Under the pieces are notes generated by a model, which did not search any database, was not told where the DNA came from, and saw nothing but the letters and a program-made list of their open reading frames with translations. DNA of 64,000 bases, taken from NCBI GenBank assembly GCA_033807695.1, contig CM066302.1:2728001-2792000 (forward strand). The letters run 5' to 3'. Positions within the stretch are counted from its first letter, which is position 1, and every line of letters begins with the position of its first letter. This document shows positions 1 through 11,328 of the stretch, piece after piece. The translations under genes were made by a program, and so were the position numbers. Origin of the DNA: Daedaleopsis sinensis. Lineage: Eukaryota; Basidiomycota; Agaricomycetes; Polyporales; Polyporaceae.

Positions 1-600
1 GGGCGGGCAAAGGGCGATGGAGGAAGCGGGGCAGGAGACGGCGCAGGCCGTGTACGTGGTCGTGGTCGTGGTCGCGGACGCGGATGGGCACGAGCGAGGA
101 CAGTGAGCGAGCACGCGGGGGATGCGGTGAGGACACCGCACAGCAGGACAGCGAGGGATGTAGGAGGGCGGGCAGAGAGCGATAGAGGTCGCTGGAGAGG
201 ATGCGGGGCAGGAGACTGCGCAGGCCGCGGAGGCGGTCGTGGTCGTGGTCGTGGACGGGGCCGAGGCCGGTGACGAGTACGAGGAAGAAGACGGATACGC
301 GGACGCGGACGATGACGCGCACGAGGCACCGGGCTCAGTGTGGGTGGACGAAGGCGGTGGGCGGCGGGAGAGGAGGACGACAATGCGGATGAGAGGGACA
401 GCGGGCGAACGAGAACGGCTGGCAGAGGGCGGGGGACAACAAAGGGCGCGACGACGCGTCGGTCGCGCGCTCCTTTGCACGCCCGCGGTATCTATTTTTG
501 GCCCAACGACCTTTGCTTTCCAGACGACTTCTGCGAAGCCCTAGGATACGATGGCGGTCCTTGTTGGTGCCAAACACTACTGGGTGAGCACTTCTGACGG
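1..600. repeat. GC-rich tandem duplication, low complexity
   Basis: A strongly purine-biased, GC-rich stretch. A segment starting near 3 (gcgggcaaagggcgatgg...) recurs near 168 (gcgggcagagagcgatag...) with the same order of words (gggcaggagac, gcgcaggcc, then runs of ggtcgt), so this is an imperfect tandem duplication with a period of about 165 bp. Short open frames on both strands are low-complexity (Arg/Gly or Val runs) and match no family I know. I see no supportable gene. Confidence 0.55.
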
Positions 601-789
601 TTGTATAACGGCGTACTAACTGGTCATGTAAATCACTACCGAGTGAAACCGGTTCTGGCCCGGGCGTCCGGATGATTTGTGCGAGAGAAAAAGTGGCTAT
701 AATTGTCCACATATAGCAATTTAGACAACTTTTCGCGCAAATGAGATCCAATCTGCAGATTAATGAGTTTGAAAAGAGTGAGCATCGAG

Positions 790-1440
790 GCGGGCAGCCA
801 GGATCTGGAACAATATGAACATTGGTAGATCTTGAATACAGTGAACATTAGGCAGCGGGAGATCTTGAGCGACCTGAACACCACGGACACAGTGGATACT
901 AGACATGCTGAACAATCTGAACATCGGTGGGTTTAAACACAGTAAACATGAAGCAGCTCAAGATCTTGAACAATACGAACGTGAAGTTCGAGCACAGTGA
1001 ACTACATGAACATCGGTAGATCTTGAGCGACCTGAACACCACGGACACAGTGGATACTAGACATGCTGAACAATAAGATCTTGAACAATACGAACGTGAA
1101 GTTCGAGCACAGTGAACTACATGAACATCGGTAGATCTTGAGCGACCTGAACACCACGGACACAGTGGATACTAGACATGCTGAACAATCTGAACACCGG
1201 TGGGTTTGAACACAGTAAACATGAAGCAGCTCAAGATCTTGAACAATATAAACATGAAGTTCGAGCACAGTGAACTACATGAACATCGGTAGATCTTGAG
1301 CGACCTGAACACCACGGACACAGTGGATACTAGACATGCTGAACAATAAGATCTTGAACAATACGAACGTGAAGTTCGAGCACAGTGAACTACATGAACA
1401 TCGGTAGATCTTGAGCGACCTGAACCACCATGGACAAAAG
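790..1440. repeat. Higher-order tandem repeat, alternating 158/115 bp units
   Basis: The word agatcttgagcgacctgaac begins at 860, 1018, 1133, 1291 and 1406. The spacings are 158, 115, 158 and 115 bp, so long and short units alternate with a 273 bp super-period. The long units contain an extra segment (tctgaac...cagctcaagatcttgaac) absent from the short ones. Copies are nearly identical except the last, which decays after 1425. No gene is supported here. The array sits between the GC-rich start of the window and the AT-rich stretch downstream. Confidence 0.85.
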
Positions 1441-2290
1441 ATGCTCGACATACTCCAGCTGAGTTACAGCTTTAATATATTGTGGTCAGAGTTGAAATTT
1501 ATACAGAATATTTCTATGATATTTTATCCTATTCTTTAAAAACCTATTAACATGCAAGATCTGTCTACTATAAATTAGTAGTATAGTCCGCTTTTTTGCT
1601 ACTAGTTACTAGTACTACTATTAGTAGAACTACTACCCCAATCCACTACTAAGTGGCTACAGCTACTACCGACAACTACTATTGGCTCCTTCTAATAGTA
1701 GTGGTTCACCCCTTGTAGTAGTAGCTAGTTGTCAATCAAGTAGTAGTAGTAGTAGCACAGAGGTGAATTCTCACAGCAGTTCCATCATGATCACAGCATG
1801 TTCACATTGGAAAGATAATTACAGTATCTCCACCATAGTTCACTGATCTGTACTGCAGTTACAGGGGATACATATTTTGAATTTTACTGCAAAGTAATTC
1901 TTTTTAAACCCGAGAATATATCCTGGTCAAAGCATGATCTCATTTCAAGTTTAACTATGATATTCTGCCCATGTAGACTGCTAGCATTTGGTAGAAAAAC
2001 AGGGTTCACATTTGCACTGCAACTGCAGTGTTTCTCCTCGATGTGATCCAATACACATTAGGGATATATCAGGGACACACTTGCAATGTAGCTGCTATGT
2101 ATTTAAAAGCATAAATCATGGCTTCATTACCACTATGGCTTGCAGTTACATTGGTACTTTGGATGCGAGATCTATGGCAGTCACACTCTAATTATATTTC
2201 AACTTTCTCTGCAATAACATTACGGTTTTCAGGGGGGTTACAGTGGGATTTTAACTGTGATGTAACTACAATATAACTACTGGTTTCACA
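1441..2290. other. AT-rich non-coding stretch with TAG/CTA microsatellite
   Basis: The stretch is lower in GC than its neighbours and has no open frame resembling a known protein. Between about 1560 and 1755 it carries runs of the trinucleotide tag/cta on both strands (tagtagtagtagtag near 1740, actactact near 1630). It ends in a transposon-like terminus at 2291-2307 and may be the eroded body of that element, but no partner end was found on the left. Confidence 0.4.
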
Positions 2291-2307
2291 GCCCAATGCC
2301 CCCGGTG
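2291..2307. mobile_element. Terminal sequence of a decayed non-autonomous transposon
   Basis: The 17 bases gcccaatgcccccggtg are the exact reverse complement of the first 17 bases of the element in the RPC34 intron (22467-22483). They are followed outward by tga, a possible 3-bp target duplication, but the other end was not found between 600 and 2290. It lies 30 bp beyond the stop codon of the P450 gene ending at 2337. Inference: the remnant of a family member that landed 3' of that gene. Confidence 0.5.
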
Positions 2308-2336
2308 TGAGCGATGTACTAGTGAGAGACGTGTAT

Positions 2337-4587
2337 TTATATAGCTATTTCCTCATCAGCAGAACCTGCGCGGATGACTGCCGCAACCTCGGCCGACCTC
2401 GGCTGGATCTCACACCCGAATGGTTCAGGATGCCTGTAGAGGAGGCGTCATTAGTTCAAATAGATCAAATCGATGAGAAGAGACGCAGGCGACAAACATC
2501 GGCGATGTATTCGTAAACTTCAGCTCGACTTTCTTAGGACGGCCGTCGTCGTCTCGAGGGCCCAGTATAGCGAAGGAATGAAGGACACTGGCAATTGTTG
2601 CGAATAGGACGTCCTCCGCAAAGTATCGACCGGGGCATATCCTAAGATGATGGGAGTGTCAGAATGAGATCTGTCAGTATGCGAGCTGACGCACCGTCGC
2701 CCATAACCGAAGACGAATAGGCTGGGATCCCGTTCTCCAAGGTGCAGTTGGCCGTCTTTGAGAAACCTCTCCGGCCGAAATTCCTCCGGGTCGGGATACA
2801 TATCGGGGTCGCGGGAGTATGCCCTTGAATTGTGTAGTGTCATGAGCGTCCGCGATGGATTTCATCAAAGGGGTATTGAGCTCACCAAGGATTCTGCATA
2901 GTCATCGCCCCGCGAGGGATGCGATATCCGTTGTACTCATCGTCCTCCATGACGTGATGCGGCACGCCTACTGGCACAACCGGCTGCCATCGGTGCACTT
3001 CCGTTACCAAAGCAGCGGTGTATGGCAGGTTCGCCTTGTCGCGGATAGTTGGGAGGCGATCGCGCCCAATGACGGAGTCAAGTTCCGCCTGCGCACGCGC
3101 CTGCACATCTGGAAAGAGCGCCATGGCGGCCACAAACATGTCGAAGGTGGAGAACACCTGAAGTAGAGTGAGTATGCTGTTGAACGGGTGAGAGAAGGGA
3201 AGTGGCCTACTGTGTCTGATCCAGCTGATCGAAGATGTCGGTGAATATCGATTGTAACGAGTATCGTGTACGCGGCCATGCTCACCAGCGTAAGCGGAAG
3301 CACACGCTCCTTTTGCGATGTTCACTTCGTCCTCTGTCTTTCCGTCTCCTACGAGCATGCTGGCCATGCAGGGTGACACGGTTCCGCATTGCTAGAGCAA
3401 GTGCATGTGCATTGATACGACACCTGGCAGTAAACTTGGATTCAAACTCACCATTGCTTCTTTCGCAGCTTCCCAAGGCTCGTCCCGTAGACGACGGGAA
3501 TCAGCGCACCATGTCGGAAGCTCATACTTGAATCCTGCGAGTGGAAACCATGCTGGAAGATACCTTATAAAAGGGAAGACTTCTACTACGTATTTCCCCA
3601 GCTCGAAAGCTGCATGGAATGAGCGCATAGCCTGTTCGGCGATCTGGACATACTTGTCGTTCTCGGGCTTGGAATGTACGTCAAGGCCATATGTGACCGC
3701 AATGATCGTGGCGTTGAACATGCTGACAGATTAGCATTAACATTCCGTCCCGTGAGGGGTTGAGAGAGACCGATGCAATCTCACTGTCGAGCACTCTCTC
3801 TGTACATCTTGGGCTCGTCGAGCAGTCGGAGGAGGTATTGGGCGATGGCGCGCTCCGTCACCGGTCTGTATCGTACGACGGCGGTAGCATTCATAGTTTC
3901 ATAGAATGCTCTCCTATATTTGCGCCAGCTTGGTCCATACGGGCTGATCGCGAAGAACCAAGTAAAATCGGCCCTGGAGGAATGATCAATTATTCAAATA
4001 GAGGAAGCACCGCATAACGACAAGTGGGATGAACTGAGTGAACCACTTGCAAGTGCAGAACGAGCTCAGGCCCAACTGAAGAAGGCGAGCCGAGAAAACG
4101 CACTCTAGCTTGCAAGCAGGCAAAGTTGGTCCAGTCATACGCTTGCAAGTGTGTCACTGACAATTGCCACGATATATACGTACAATTCTGCCATGAAGGA
4201 GAACTTGCGGTCAGAATATTTGGCAGAACGCTTCTCGAGCAGATCAACCGCCGCCTTTTGGAAACCGATAAGAATGAAAGCCTGCCCAAGTGCATTCAGG
4301 TAAACGATGTCCCCTGCACGGACGTGTACATGAGCAGCGTCCGGTGAATCGGCTAAGTTTAACGTGCCATATTTCTTCGCGAGTTCGTGATAAAGCAGAT
4401 GTTCGTGTTCAGCTGACAGCTCGGCAACGTTGCCATATAGAAGGCGTCCAGGTGGTCCAGGTGGCAGAGGAAGAAGTACAACTCGTCGATGTTTCCAAAG
4501 GATGAATCCCGTGACTGCCAGAATCGCAATCGTCGACAGTAAAACAGCGGTGGAGGGTGCACCAGGGGGAAAGCTTCTGTCCCACAT
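2337..4587 (-). CDS. Cytochrome P450 monooxygenase, membrane-anchored
   Basis: Heme-thiolate monooxygenase of the ER membrane, complete by motif. Exon 1 (start 4587) has an N-terminal membrane anchor (about residues 12-32) and a Pro-rich hinge (LPLPPGPPGRLLYGN). Then follow the C-helix WRKYRR (about 3900), the I-helix AGSDT, split by an intron near 3215, the K-helix EVHR (about 2980), a PERF-type block (FRPERF) and the heme ligand loop FGYGRR/ICPGRYFAED, split by an intron at about 2647-2698. A last small intron just after SPM gives the terminal exon HPEPFGCEIQPRS and a stop at 2337; without it the protein would end abnormally. About 7-9 introns. It resembles the CYP64/CYP5144-type P450s expanded in wood-rot fungi. 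The substrate is unknown. A transposon terminus lies 30 bp downstream of the stop. Confidence 0.85.
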
Positions 4588-5499
4588 AGTGAGTGGATGC
4601 GATACGAGTGTGCAGAATTCTGGGGCGGGATGGGATATGTACGACCCGCCAGAGTCCAGACAAAAGAGAGCGTACCTTGGCGTGCCGTCCCCTACAGATG
4701 TCTACTGATAGACGCGTAGCATCGTGGCCACCGCCCATAGCAGTTCAGAAGGACCAAGCGGTCAGGCGAAGAGACCAGCGCATCTTCGTAGAAGCCCTAG
4801 AAGACGAGGAATTGTGGGCGTAGCGGAAATTTTGTGATTCTGAACACGAGCGAGGCGCCGCGCTCTTCCACACTGGCTCAGCACAGTCGTAAGAGTAGGC
4901 ACTTTGTAACTGAGTCGAGTTGCAGTAATATGAAGATCGTCGTAAGCTGAAGAGCCAATGTAGTTCTTGTGACGTTCAAGGCCATGCCAGATGAAGTCGA
5001 AAGGTGGGAGACGCCCGAGTTCAAGAACCCGTGGGCGCCTAGCCTCGACTTCTGAATCTTCCTCAACTACTACATAGTAGTGGCATCGACGTCACTTGCC
5101 GCTAGTAGTATATGCTCCGAGTCGTCCACCAGCGAGGTACCAGCTCTATCGCTATTGTACGGTCGAAAGGCATGCAAATCTTTGCCACAGAACTTATGAA
5201 TCACAGCAAGAAACCGCCTCCTCCTGCGCCGGAACCACTTAGTAGGCAGTAAGTGCCATTCGGATGATCCCCATCGGCGGCAGACGGCACTCGTGAGCTG
5301 AGGTTACGCGCACTGCCAATCACCAGCGTGACATGTGTACACAAGCAGGAGAATTGTATTAGGCTTATGGTCCGCATACGAGCGCTGATAGATTTCTTTC
5401 TGAATGCCTATATAGACGAGGTGGGCGAGAAAGATGCCGTGAAACACCACTCCCCCGTTTACCACCTACTCTGCCTACTTCTGGATCGGCCACCATACG
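4588..5499. other. Intergenic region between divergent P450 and 7-TM genes
   Basis: No convincing coding potential. It must carry the promoters of both flanking genes, but I see no clear TATA box for either. A short tag/cta-rich patch lies near 5065-5110. Confidence 0.4.
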
Positions 5500-6876
5500 A
5501 TGTCCTCATATGCATTCCCTATTGACGAAGCGTATCTTATAGGAGGCTGGCTAGAGTCATGTCTATGGGGTATGTCGCTGCTCGGTAGATATGCCATTGA
5601 ATACTCACTTAATCGTTACGTTACAGGGCTCTTCACTCTGCTTTTCGCACTGTCCATGTACTCAGTCTATGAAAGGAGACACGAGAACTCGCTGCGCAGG
5701 TTCACAACGACTTCCATTATTATCCTGTGAGTTCATAACTCGTGTCGGTTTGCTTGAGGGTATAGTCTGATTTGCTTCTAGGTACATTCTCGCCACGGCC
5801 CATATCAGCATTGGCCTCGTACGGCTCATCAACGCTTTCGTCCGACAACGCGACACCATCGGTCCAGTAGAATACTTGGCAAACATTGCGGTACCGCTCA
5901 ACGTCGCAAAGGACTGGTTCTATGTAACTAATGTAAGAGTTCGTAGCACCTTCGAGTCGATCCTCATGACGTGTACTGATGTTCACGCAACAGCTTTTTG
6001 TGGGAGACCTGGTGGTTGTGTGGCGGCTCTATGTCGTGTGGGGAAGGAATGGGTGGATTGCCCTTTTCCCTGTCATCCTTGTACTCGGGGAACTCGGTGA
6101 GTCTCACGCGTGCATCCGACTCTCTGAGGCTCAGCATGCAAATCATCTCCAATTCAGTTGCGGGATACGGCGCTATAATTCAATGGATTCTCCCAAACCC
6201 TTCCCCGGACAGCAGTGTGCAATGGGGCACAGCTATGTTTGCTATGTCAATGGCAACAAACACGGCCGTCACAGCTGTCATTGCAGTGCGAATATGGTAT
6301 GTACACATCTTTACTACGTACGCATGACTGGCAGCTCGGGCTGAGTACTGTGTCTCGATAAAGGTATATCACCATCCTTCCCAAAAGAGCATCACTCAAC
6401 CCCGAGGTACAGGGGGGCATCCGCTACCGCCGTCTCATTCTTCTTCTGCTAGAATCGGGGGCATTCATAACATTGGCCAAGATCATCGAGTTTGTTCTGT
6501 TCTGGATGGCTCCGGGAGATGGGCTAGATGGAAACAACGCATTGTATATCGTCTACGAAGCGATGCCCCAAATAACGGTAAGTGCACTGAAGCTCAGATA
6601 GTATCAGAGACAACCTACTCACAAGCACGTCACACTGGACAGGGGATTGTCCCTACGATCATCATATATGCTGTGAATCATGGGTACACGCACCACGATG
6701 ACTGTTACTCTACTCGAACTGTCTCTTCAACGCTCATGTTTGCCCAAAAAAGCAAGTCGAAGACCGACTTGAACATGGAGCCTTCCGCCGCCACCACAGT
6801 TGCCGCGCTATCGAGTATGGAGCTTGTTGACAACTATAGTAGCACTAGCAGGTTCAAAGTTGCTGATGTAGCTTAA
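5500..6876 (+). CDS. Seven-transmembrane protein, fungal-specific, function unknown
   Basis: A multi-exon gene encoding a polytopic membrane protein of the large basidiomycete 7-TM group of unknown function. Visible hydrophobic segments are LFTLLFALSMY (about 5630), YILATAHISIGLVRLI (5783), LFVGDLVVVWRLYVVWGR (5994) followed by WIALFPVILVLGEL, a segment after VAGYGAIIQW (6160), FAMSMATNTAVTAVIAVRIW (6238), LILLLLESGAFITLAKIIEF (6435) and GIVPTIIIYAVNHG (6645). A polar cytoplasmic tail (Ser/Thr-rich) ends at 6876. Introns (about 50-60 bp) fall near 5572, 5727, 5930, 6096, 6297 and 6578. The start is the ATG of MSSYAFPIDE, immediately before the first hydrophobic stretch. The family's WRLYVVWGR block is typical. 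The ligand and role are not known. Confidence 0.75.
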
Positions 6877-7173
6877 TGTAGTATGATATTATAGTTTGGG
6901 GCGTTAATGAAGACTATCAACTCGCTGGTGCCGAGTGTCTCCCCCTTCCGATGCCCATCATACTCTCCCGAGCTGAGCATTGAAAGGACATACATATTTA
7001 CATGGAGGTCTAGGGCTGACACGCGGCTACATCGTCACAGCCCGCAAGGAACACACTGGCAGGACGTCGATAGTATGTCACATGTCCATGTCTATACACC
7101 AGACTCCAGAGATCCGAGGTCCAGCGACTGACGACCGTTGCATTCGTAAAACGGAGTCAAACCAACCCCCGAC
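6877..7173. other. Convergent 3' intergenic region
   Basis: Spacer between the 3' ends of the 7-TM gene (+) and the single-pass membrane protein gene (-). Nothing else recognised. Confidence 0.4.
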
Positions 7174-7971
7174 CTACACAGTTGATCCGCCCACATGCGA
7201 TTGCGGGGAGTACGGAGGCGGGAGCGTCCCAGATCGCACCTCAGTCGCGACGCTCGGCCGCGGGACCGGTGCGACGACGGACTCGAAGACGGACTCGTAC
7301 TCGGGAACTGGCTCGCTGAAGACGGACATCGACTGCATGCTGCCCTGCGGGCGCAATCCTGGAGCCTGGCCAGCTTGACTCGGGCCCGCAGCCGGACTCT
7401 CCGGGAGAAGCTCCAGTCGAACCTCCGCAGGCTTGCTCGAGTCCTCGTTCACGACCGTCAGCCGCGCCATCTGGCGGAGGAACGGGTTCGTCAACTCCCT
7501 CCCTGGTGCGAGAGAGGGGGCGGCAGGAGGACTGTCGGGAACGCTCGGCTGGATCGTCTCCGTCGCGGGAGGGGGTGTCTGAGCGTGATGTGCGGTAGGG
7601 GTAGGGAAGTAGGCGGCGTCGAACGGCGTCGGAAGCACTGGCAGCGGGGCTGGGTTCGGGAGCGGTCCTGGCGCTTTGGTGGATGCACGCGTGAGTCGGC
7701 GGGATTGTACTGACATAAGACGCAATGATAGGGTGGGCAAGCATGACGTACCTGCAGACTGATAACATTGCATCTGCGACGTGGGTATGCTCAGTGGCGG
7801 TCGGTTGCGGGCGAATTCACGGCGTCCGTTGTTCTTGCGTACAACGCGAATGAGGATGCCGATGAAGGTGAGCACGGAGGCTCCGATAGCAAGCCCGATC
7901 ATCACGTTGGGGATCGAGTTAACGGACTCCTGGGCTTTCGCGACGTCCCCGCCGTAGTATACGGTAGTCAT
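7174..7971 (-). CDS. Single-pass membrane protein with Pro-rich tail
   Basis: Hypothetical protein of about 250 residues. A short N-terminal segment (MTTVYYGGDVAKAQ) precedes one clear transmembrane helix (VMIGLAIGASVLTFIGILI), then a basic stop-transfer stretch (RVVRKNNGRR). The rest is a long, disordered Pro/Ser-rich tail, presumably cytoplasmic, with a PPPYSP sequence near the C-terminus, a PPxY motif of the type bound by WW domains of Nedd4/Rsp5 ligases. One intron of about 44 bp lies at about 7709-7752. I chose the ATG at 7971 because the frame upstream has no earlier ATG near a plausible leader. No signal peptide or named domain is visible. Membrane adaptor is inference only. Confidence 0.6.
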   Translation of the reverse strand: MTTVYYGGDVAKAQESVNSIPNVMIGLAIGASVLTFIGILIRVVRKNNGRREFARNRPPLSIPTSQMQCYQSAGTSCLPTLSLRLMSVQSRRLTRASTKAPGPLPNPAPLPVLPTPFDAAYFPTPTAHHAQTPPPATETIQPSVPDSPPAAPSLAPGRELTNPFLRQMARLTVVNEDSSKPAEVRLELLPESPAAGPSQAGQAPGLRPQGSMQSMSVFSEPVPEYESVFESVVAPVPRPSVATEVRSGTLPPPYSPQSHVGGSTV

Positions 7972-8905
7972 CGAAGGGTACGGAGGGGTAAGAAGCACCG
8001 GATAGGGAGGAAGTCCGAGGGAGCGGCCAAAGCCTGCGCGAACTGGTGCATGAGAGAGATGACGGGGAGATATTGTTCCATCGCTTGCGGGTAGTACGTC
8101 CTTATATTAATTACGTCGGATAGGTTTCGAGGGTCGAGTCACTGTAGCTCGTGACCTTCCCCGCATGACGGAAGGCAGTGCTTGAGGAATCAAGAGAATC
8201 GAGGGCTCCGCTGACGACCTTCTGAGTATTTAGTGGCAGTGAAGTGCAGTGAATCGTGTGATAGTCCATGATGCCAGGTCGCATATGTACCTTGTGAGTA
8301 TTAGTGTTCGACATCCCTCTTGATTAATTACCTCCTTTGCGACGGCATGCATAGGTATGGGGTGCTCATCATGTATCTGTGAGACTTTGTGAGAGCACCT
8401 GGGAAGCACCTGGAAGCATCCTGAGCTGGTCATATCACTTGAGTCTTGCATAGCGTGCGCCGTGCTTCGTTGAAATTGAAATTTGAAACCCGAGGGGTTC
8501 GGGTCTGTTCGGGTGCAATGTACATGATGACATCCTGGCTCTTAAGCCACTGGCGTTCAACCGATACGTTCCGTACTCACAAGATACAACGACTGGTCAG
8601 CTTGGTCTTGGACCTAGACATAGAAATACGAATTCCGCACCCTACCATCGCCACGGCTACTCAACGTCAGGCGAATCAGCAATGCAGGGTCGAGAAACAT
8701 AGAAAAGGTGGCGGCATGACGGACCGTGACAATGACATATAGATAGCAACTCACTGGCGCCGTCATGTGCATCCCATGCCGATGTCTGTGCACCGGTGCA
8801 TCGACGAAACTGAGCTAGTCTTCCAGACTCGTGCCGAGGGCACGGAAGACATCTGTGCATGTGCCGAATCCAACAACGTGTGCCCCATCGTTCAACGTTC
8901 AACGT
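7972..8905. other. Intergenic region
   Basis: Between the 5' end of the membrane-protein gene (-) and the 3' end of UPF3 (-). No coding potential recognised. Three copies of a ttcaacg heptamer (8891-8908) overlap the UPF3 stop codon. Confidence 0.4.
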
Positions 8906-10551
8906 TCAACCCGAAGCGGCTCCCCTGCCCCTTCCTCTTCCCCTGCCGCGTCCGCGTCCGCGTCCACCGCCAGGAGCGCCAGTAGGGGCTTCCCCCGCGT
9001 CGTTGGCATGGACCGCCGCCGGAACCGCACCATCTTGGGACTGGCGCGCAAGGATCTTGGCCGGAGCGGATCCTCCCTGTCCCTGCGGGTCCCTCTGCAA
9101 GATCGTCGGGGGTGCCGCCGCACCCCCACGCGGCGGACGCTCGCGCTTCTCCTTTGGAGCGGGGGCCGCCGCCGGGGCCGTGGAGGAGGATGCGTCTGTC
9201 GGACCTGCGCCGACGTCCTTGTCCTTGTCTCTGTCTGGCTGCTGGGCTTTATCTTTATCTTTCTCGCGTTCGCGCCGCGACTTGCGTTCGACCCCGGCGC
9301 CGCTGAGGGCCGCCTCGAACTGTCTCGAGGCGATTCCGAGCACCGGCCGGGTACGGCGTGCTAGGGACGCGGCGGGGGCGTCCCCAGATGGGGCAGAAGC
9401 TGGTGGCTGCCCCGGAGGGGCGGGGGGCGTGGCATTCGTGGGAGTGGGAGCTTGTGTGGCTGCGGCCGTGGAGCCTTTGCGCTCGCGCGCGGGCTTTGGA
9501 GGCTTAGGGCCCGCGTGTTTCCCGGTCGGTGCTGGGGGAGCTGACCTCGCGTCCTTGCTCCCGCCAGCCTGGGCCTGTTGTGCAGCTTTGCTTGCTGCGG
9601 CCGCCTTCTTGCTGCCCTTCTTGCCTTGGAAGTCGTTCACCTTCTCCTTCGCACTCGCGGCGGAGGCGGCCTTCTTCTTGTCATCCTTCTTGGAAGACGC
9701 AGAAGCGAGCGCGGCAGAATCCTTGTAGTGTGCGTGGTTGCGGATGATGGCCTCCTTATCCTTCTGCGCTGACTTCTCCGCCTTGAGCGCTTCAAGAAGC
9801 GGTGTCGTGGTGGGCGGAGGTGCAGGTTGCGTAGATGCGACTTCGACTGGAGTATAAGAGATCGGAGATGGGAGGAAGAAGATGCATACGTACTGAGTGT
9901 TTCTAGAGTATCAGCGTCGAACGGCTTAGAGGAACCCTCCTTCAAAGATTCCAAGAATGAGATGAAATCTTCGTCTGACAGTAGATGAGACACGCGCAAC
10001 GAACTAGAACTGCAACGGTACAGACCTTTCTCAATGGTACCTGCTCTACTGTCGGCCTTCTTCTTCTCGTTGGGTACTTTCTGAAACGGGGCGAACTCGA
10101 CCACCGCGATAGATTCATTCCCTGGAACAGTGTTCCCAGTGCAGCCCTAGCAATCGCGAAGTAGAACGTACCAGCCTTGTCCCTGAACAAGTGTCCGTCA
10201 TACTCCTTACTGAATGTAGCAAGGATCTGCTCGTCCTTGAATGCGATGTATGCTCGCGACGGGATATTCTCCTTGTTCAAGCTACCCACGCCGGTTCATG
10301 TCTCTCCTGGTTCGACTGCCCGAGAAAGCGACGTACCGCGTCTTGAACTTGCCCGGATAGTAAACCTTCCAAGTCACCGTCTCCTCAGTGACCCATTTCG
10401 ACACGCTCTGCCAGAAGATGTCCTCCGGGAGGTTCGGCGGGAGCCGGCGGACGACGGTTTTGATTCGTTCAGTCTGAGGCTTTTGCCCTCCGATCGACGA
10501 CTTTGCTTTCTTCGCTTTCTTAGCTGGTTTGCCGCCTTCCGACGCAGACAT
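8906..10551 (-). CDS. UPF3: UPF3/SMG4 nonsense-mediated mRNA decay factor
   Basis: Adaptor of nonsense-mediated decay that binds UPF2 and the exon junction complex or terminating ribosome. Start is the ATG of MSASEGGKPAKK at 10551. The Smg4_UPF3 domain follows directly: KTVVRRLPPNLPEDIFWQSV (10490-10420), WVTEETVTWKVYYPGKFKTR, NKENIPSRAYIAFKDE, EYDGHLFRDKAG, VVEFAPFQKVPNEKKKAD and GTIEK, then DEDFISFLESLKEG. Introns lie near 10290, 10170, 10020 and 9890. The C-terminal half (exon running from about 9840) is disordered, rich in Ala/Pro/Lys, and ends in an uninterrupted string of GR dipeptides before a TGA at 8906. That RG tail is unusual for UPF3 and could bind RNA or be methylated. The family call rests on many consecutive conserved blocks. 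Confidence 0.92.
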
Positions 10552-11328
10552 AAGCCACGAGATGATGATAGCGCGTTCCGTGTAACAGTGTAGGAGGCAG
10601 AGGTTGGGGTAGAGGTGCCTGAAGCGCTTCCAGGCGCAAGGCGGGGATCGGGCCGGCACAAGCCGGAGCTACACTCACTGGGACTAATAGTGCCTGACTA
10701 GTGCTGTACTTGGTACTATAGTACTATAGTACGCAACTGGCAGGGATTTCCAGGAACATAACCCTCATCCACATAAGCAACACCGCTCAGATAGTCTAAT
10801 AATTAGGACAAACCGTTCAACCGCCAGATACCCCATGTCGATATTGATGAGCTGACAAAAGCGTTACAAAAGCTGACGGATTAGCCCCTCTGGGCCGCGG
10901 AGAACAAGCGTGCGTATTTCTAGATCTATTCTTCCATGTTTTCCCTATTCAAGAGTTGCAAGGCTATGGGCAGGGAACAAACGTCGCAGAAGCAGCATCT
11001 CATGCAATCGTAAGTCGAGTTAGGTCTATCCAAGCGAACCGACCAAACTCACAATTCAGATGACCACTGTCTTATCAGGAGCACCGTACCGTGTACGAGC
11101 TCAATCTCCACACTTCTTTCTCCCGCCAGGAGGCCACCACGACTCTAGAGCTGCTAGTCTAAGATAGCACTCTGTTATCTCCCCGCCGAGGCCCCGCAAC
11201 GTGCCTTGCCGCCACGGCCGCAATCATACTAAAAGGCGGGGCGCACAACGACGTTCACCACGAGCCTCTAGCTACCAGAGCCCCTCACAGCGACCTGCAG
11301 CTGCCGCATCGCCCACTCACACCCTAAG
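10552..11328. promoter_or_regulatory. Shared promoter region, UPF3 (-) and agmatinase (+)
   Basis: A 777 bp gap between two divergent start codons, so both promoters must lie here. A self-complementary run (ggtactatagtactatagtac) sits at about 10711-10731. CCCCGCC-like and AAAGGCGGGG boxes occur at 11180-11242. No canonical TATA box was assigned. Confidence 0.4.

Noticed and set aside
1560..1760. TAG/CTA runs as a functional array
   Set aside because: Simple trinucleotide microsatellite with both orientations mixed; no unit structure beyond low complexity.
3282..3476. Small frames overlapping the first P450
   Set aside because: They cross P450 introns and exons in other frames and have no independent support.
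8859..9728. 289-residue open frame on the plus strand
   Set aside because: Antisense shadow of the UPF3 C-terminal exon; the composition mirrors the GR and Ala/Pro repeats on the other strand.
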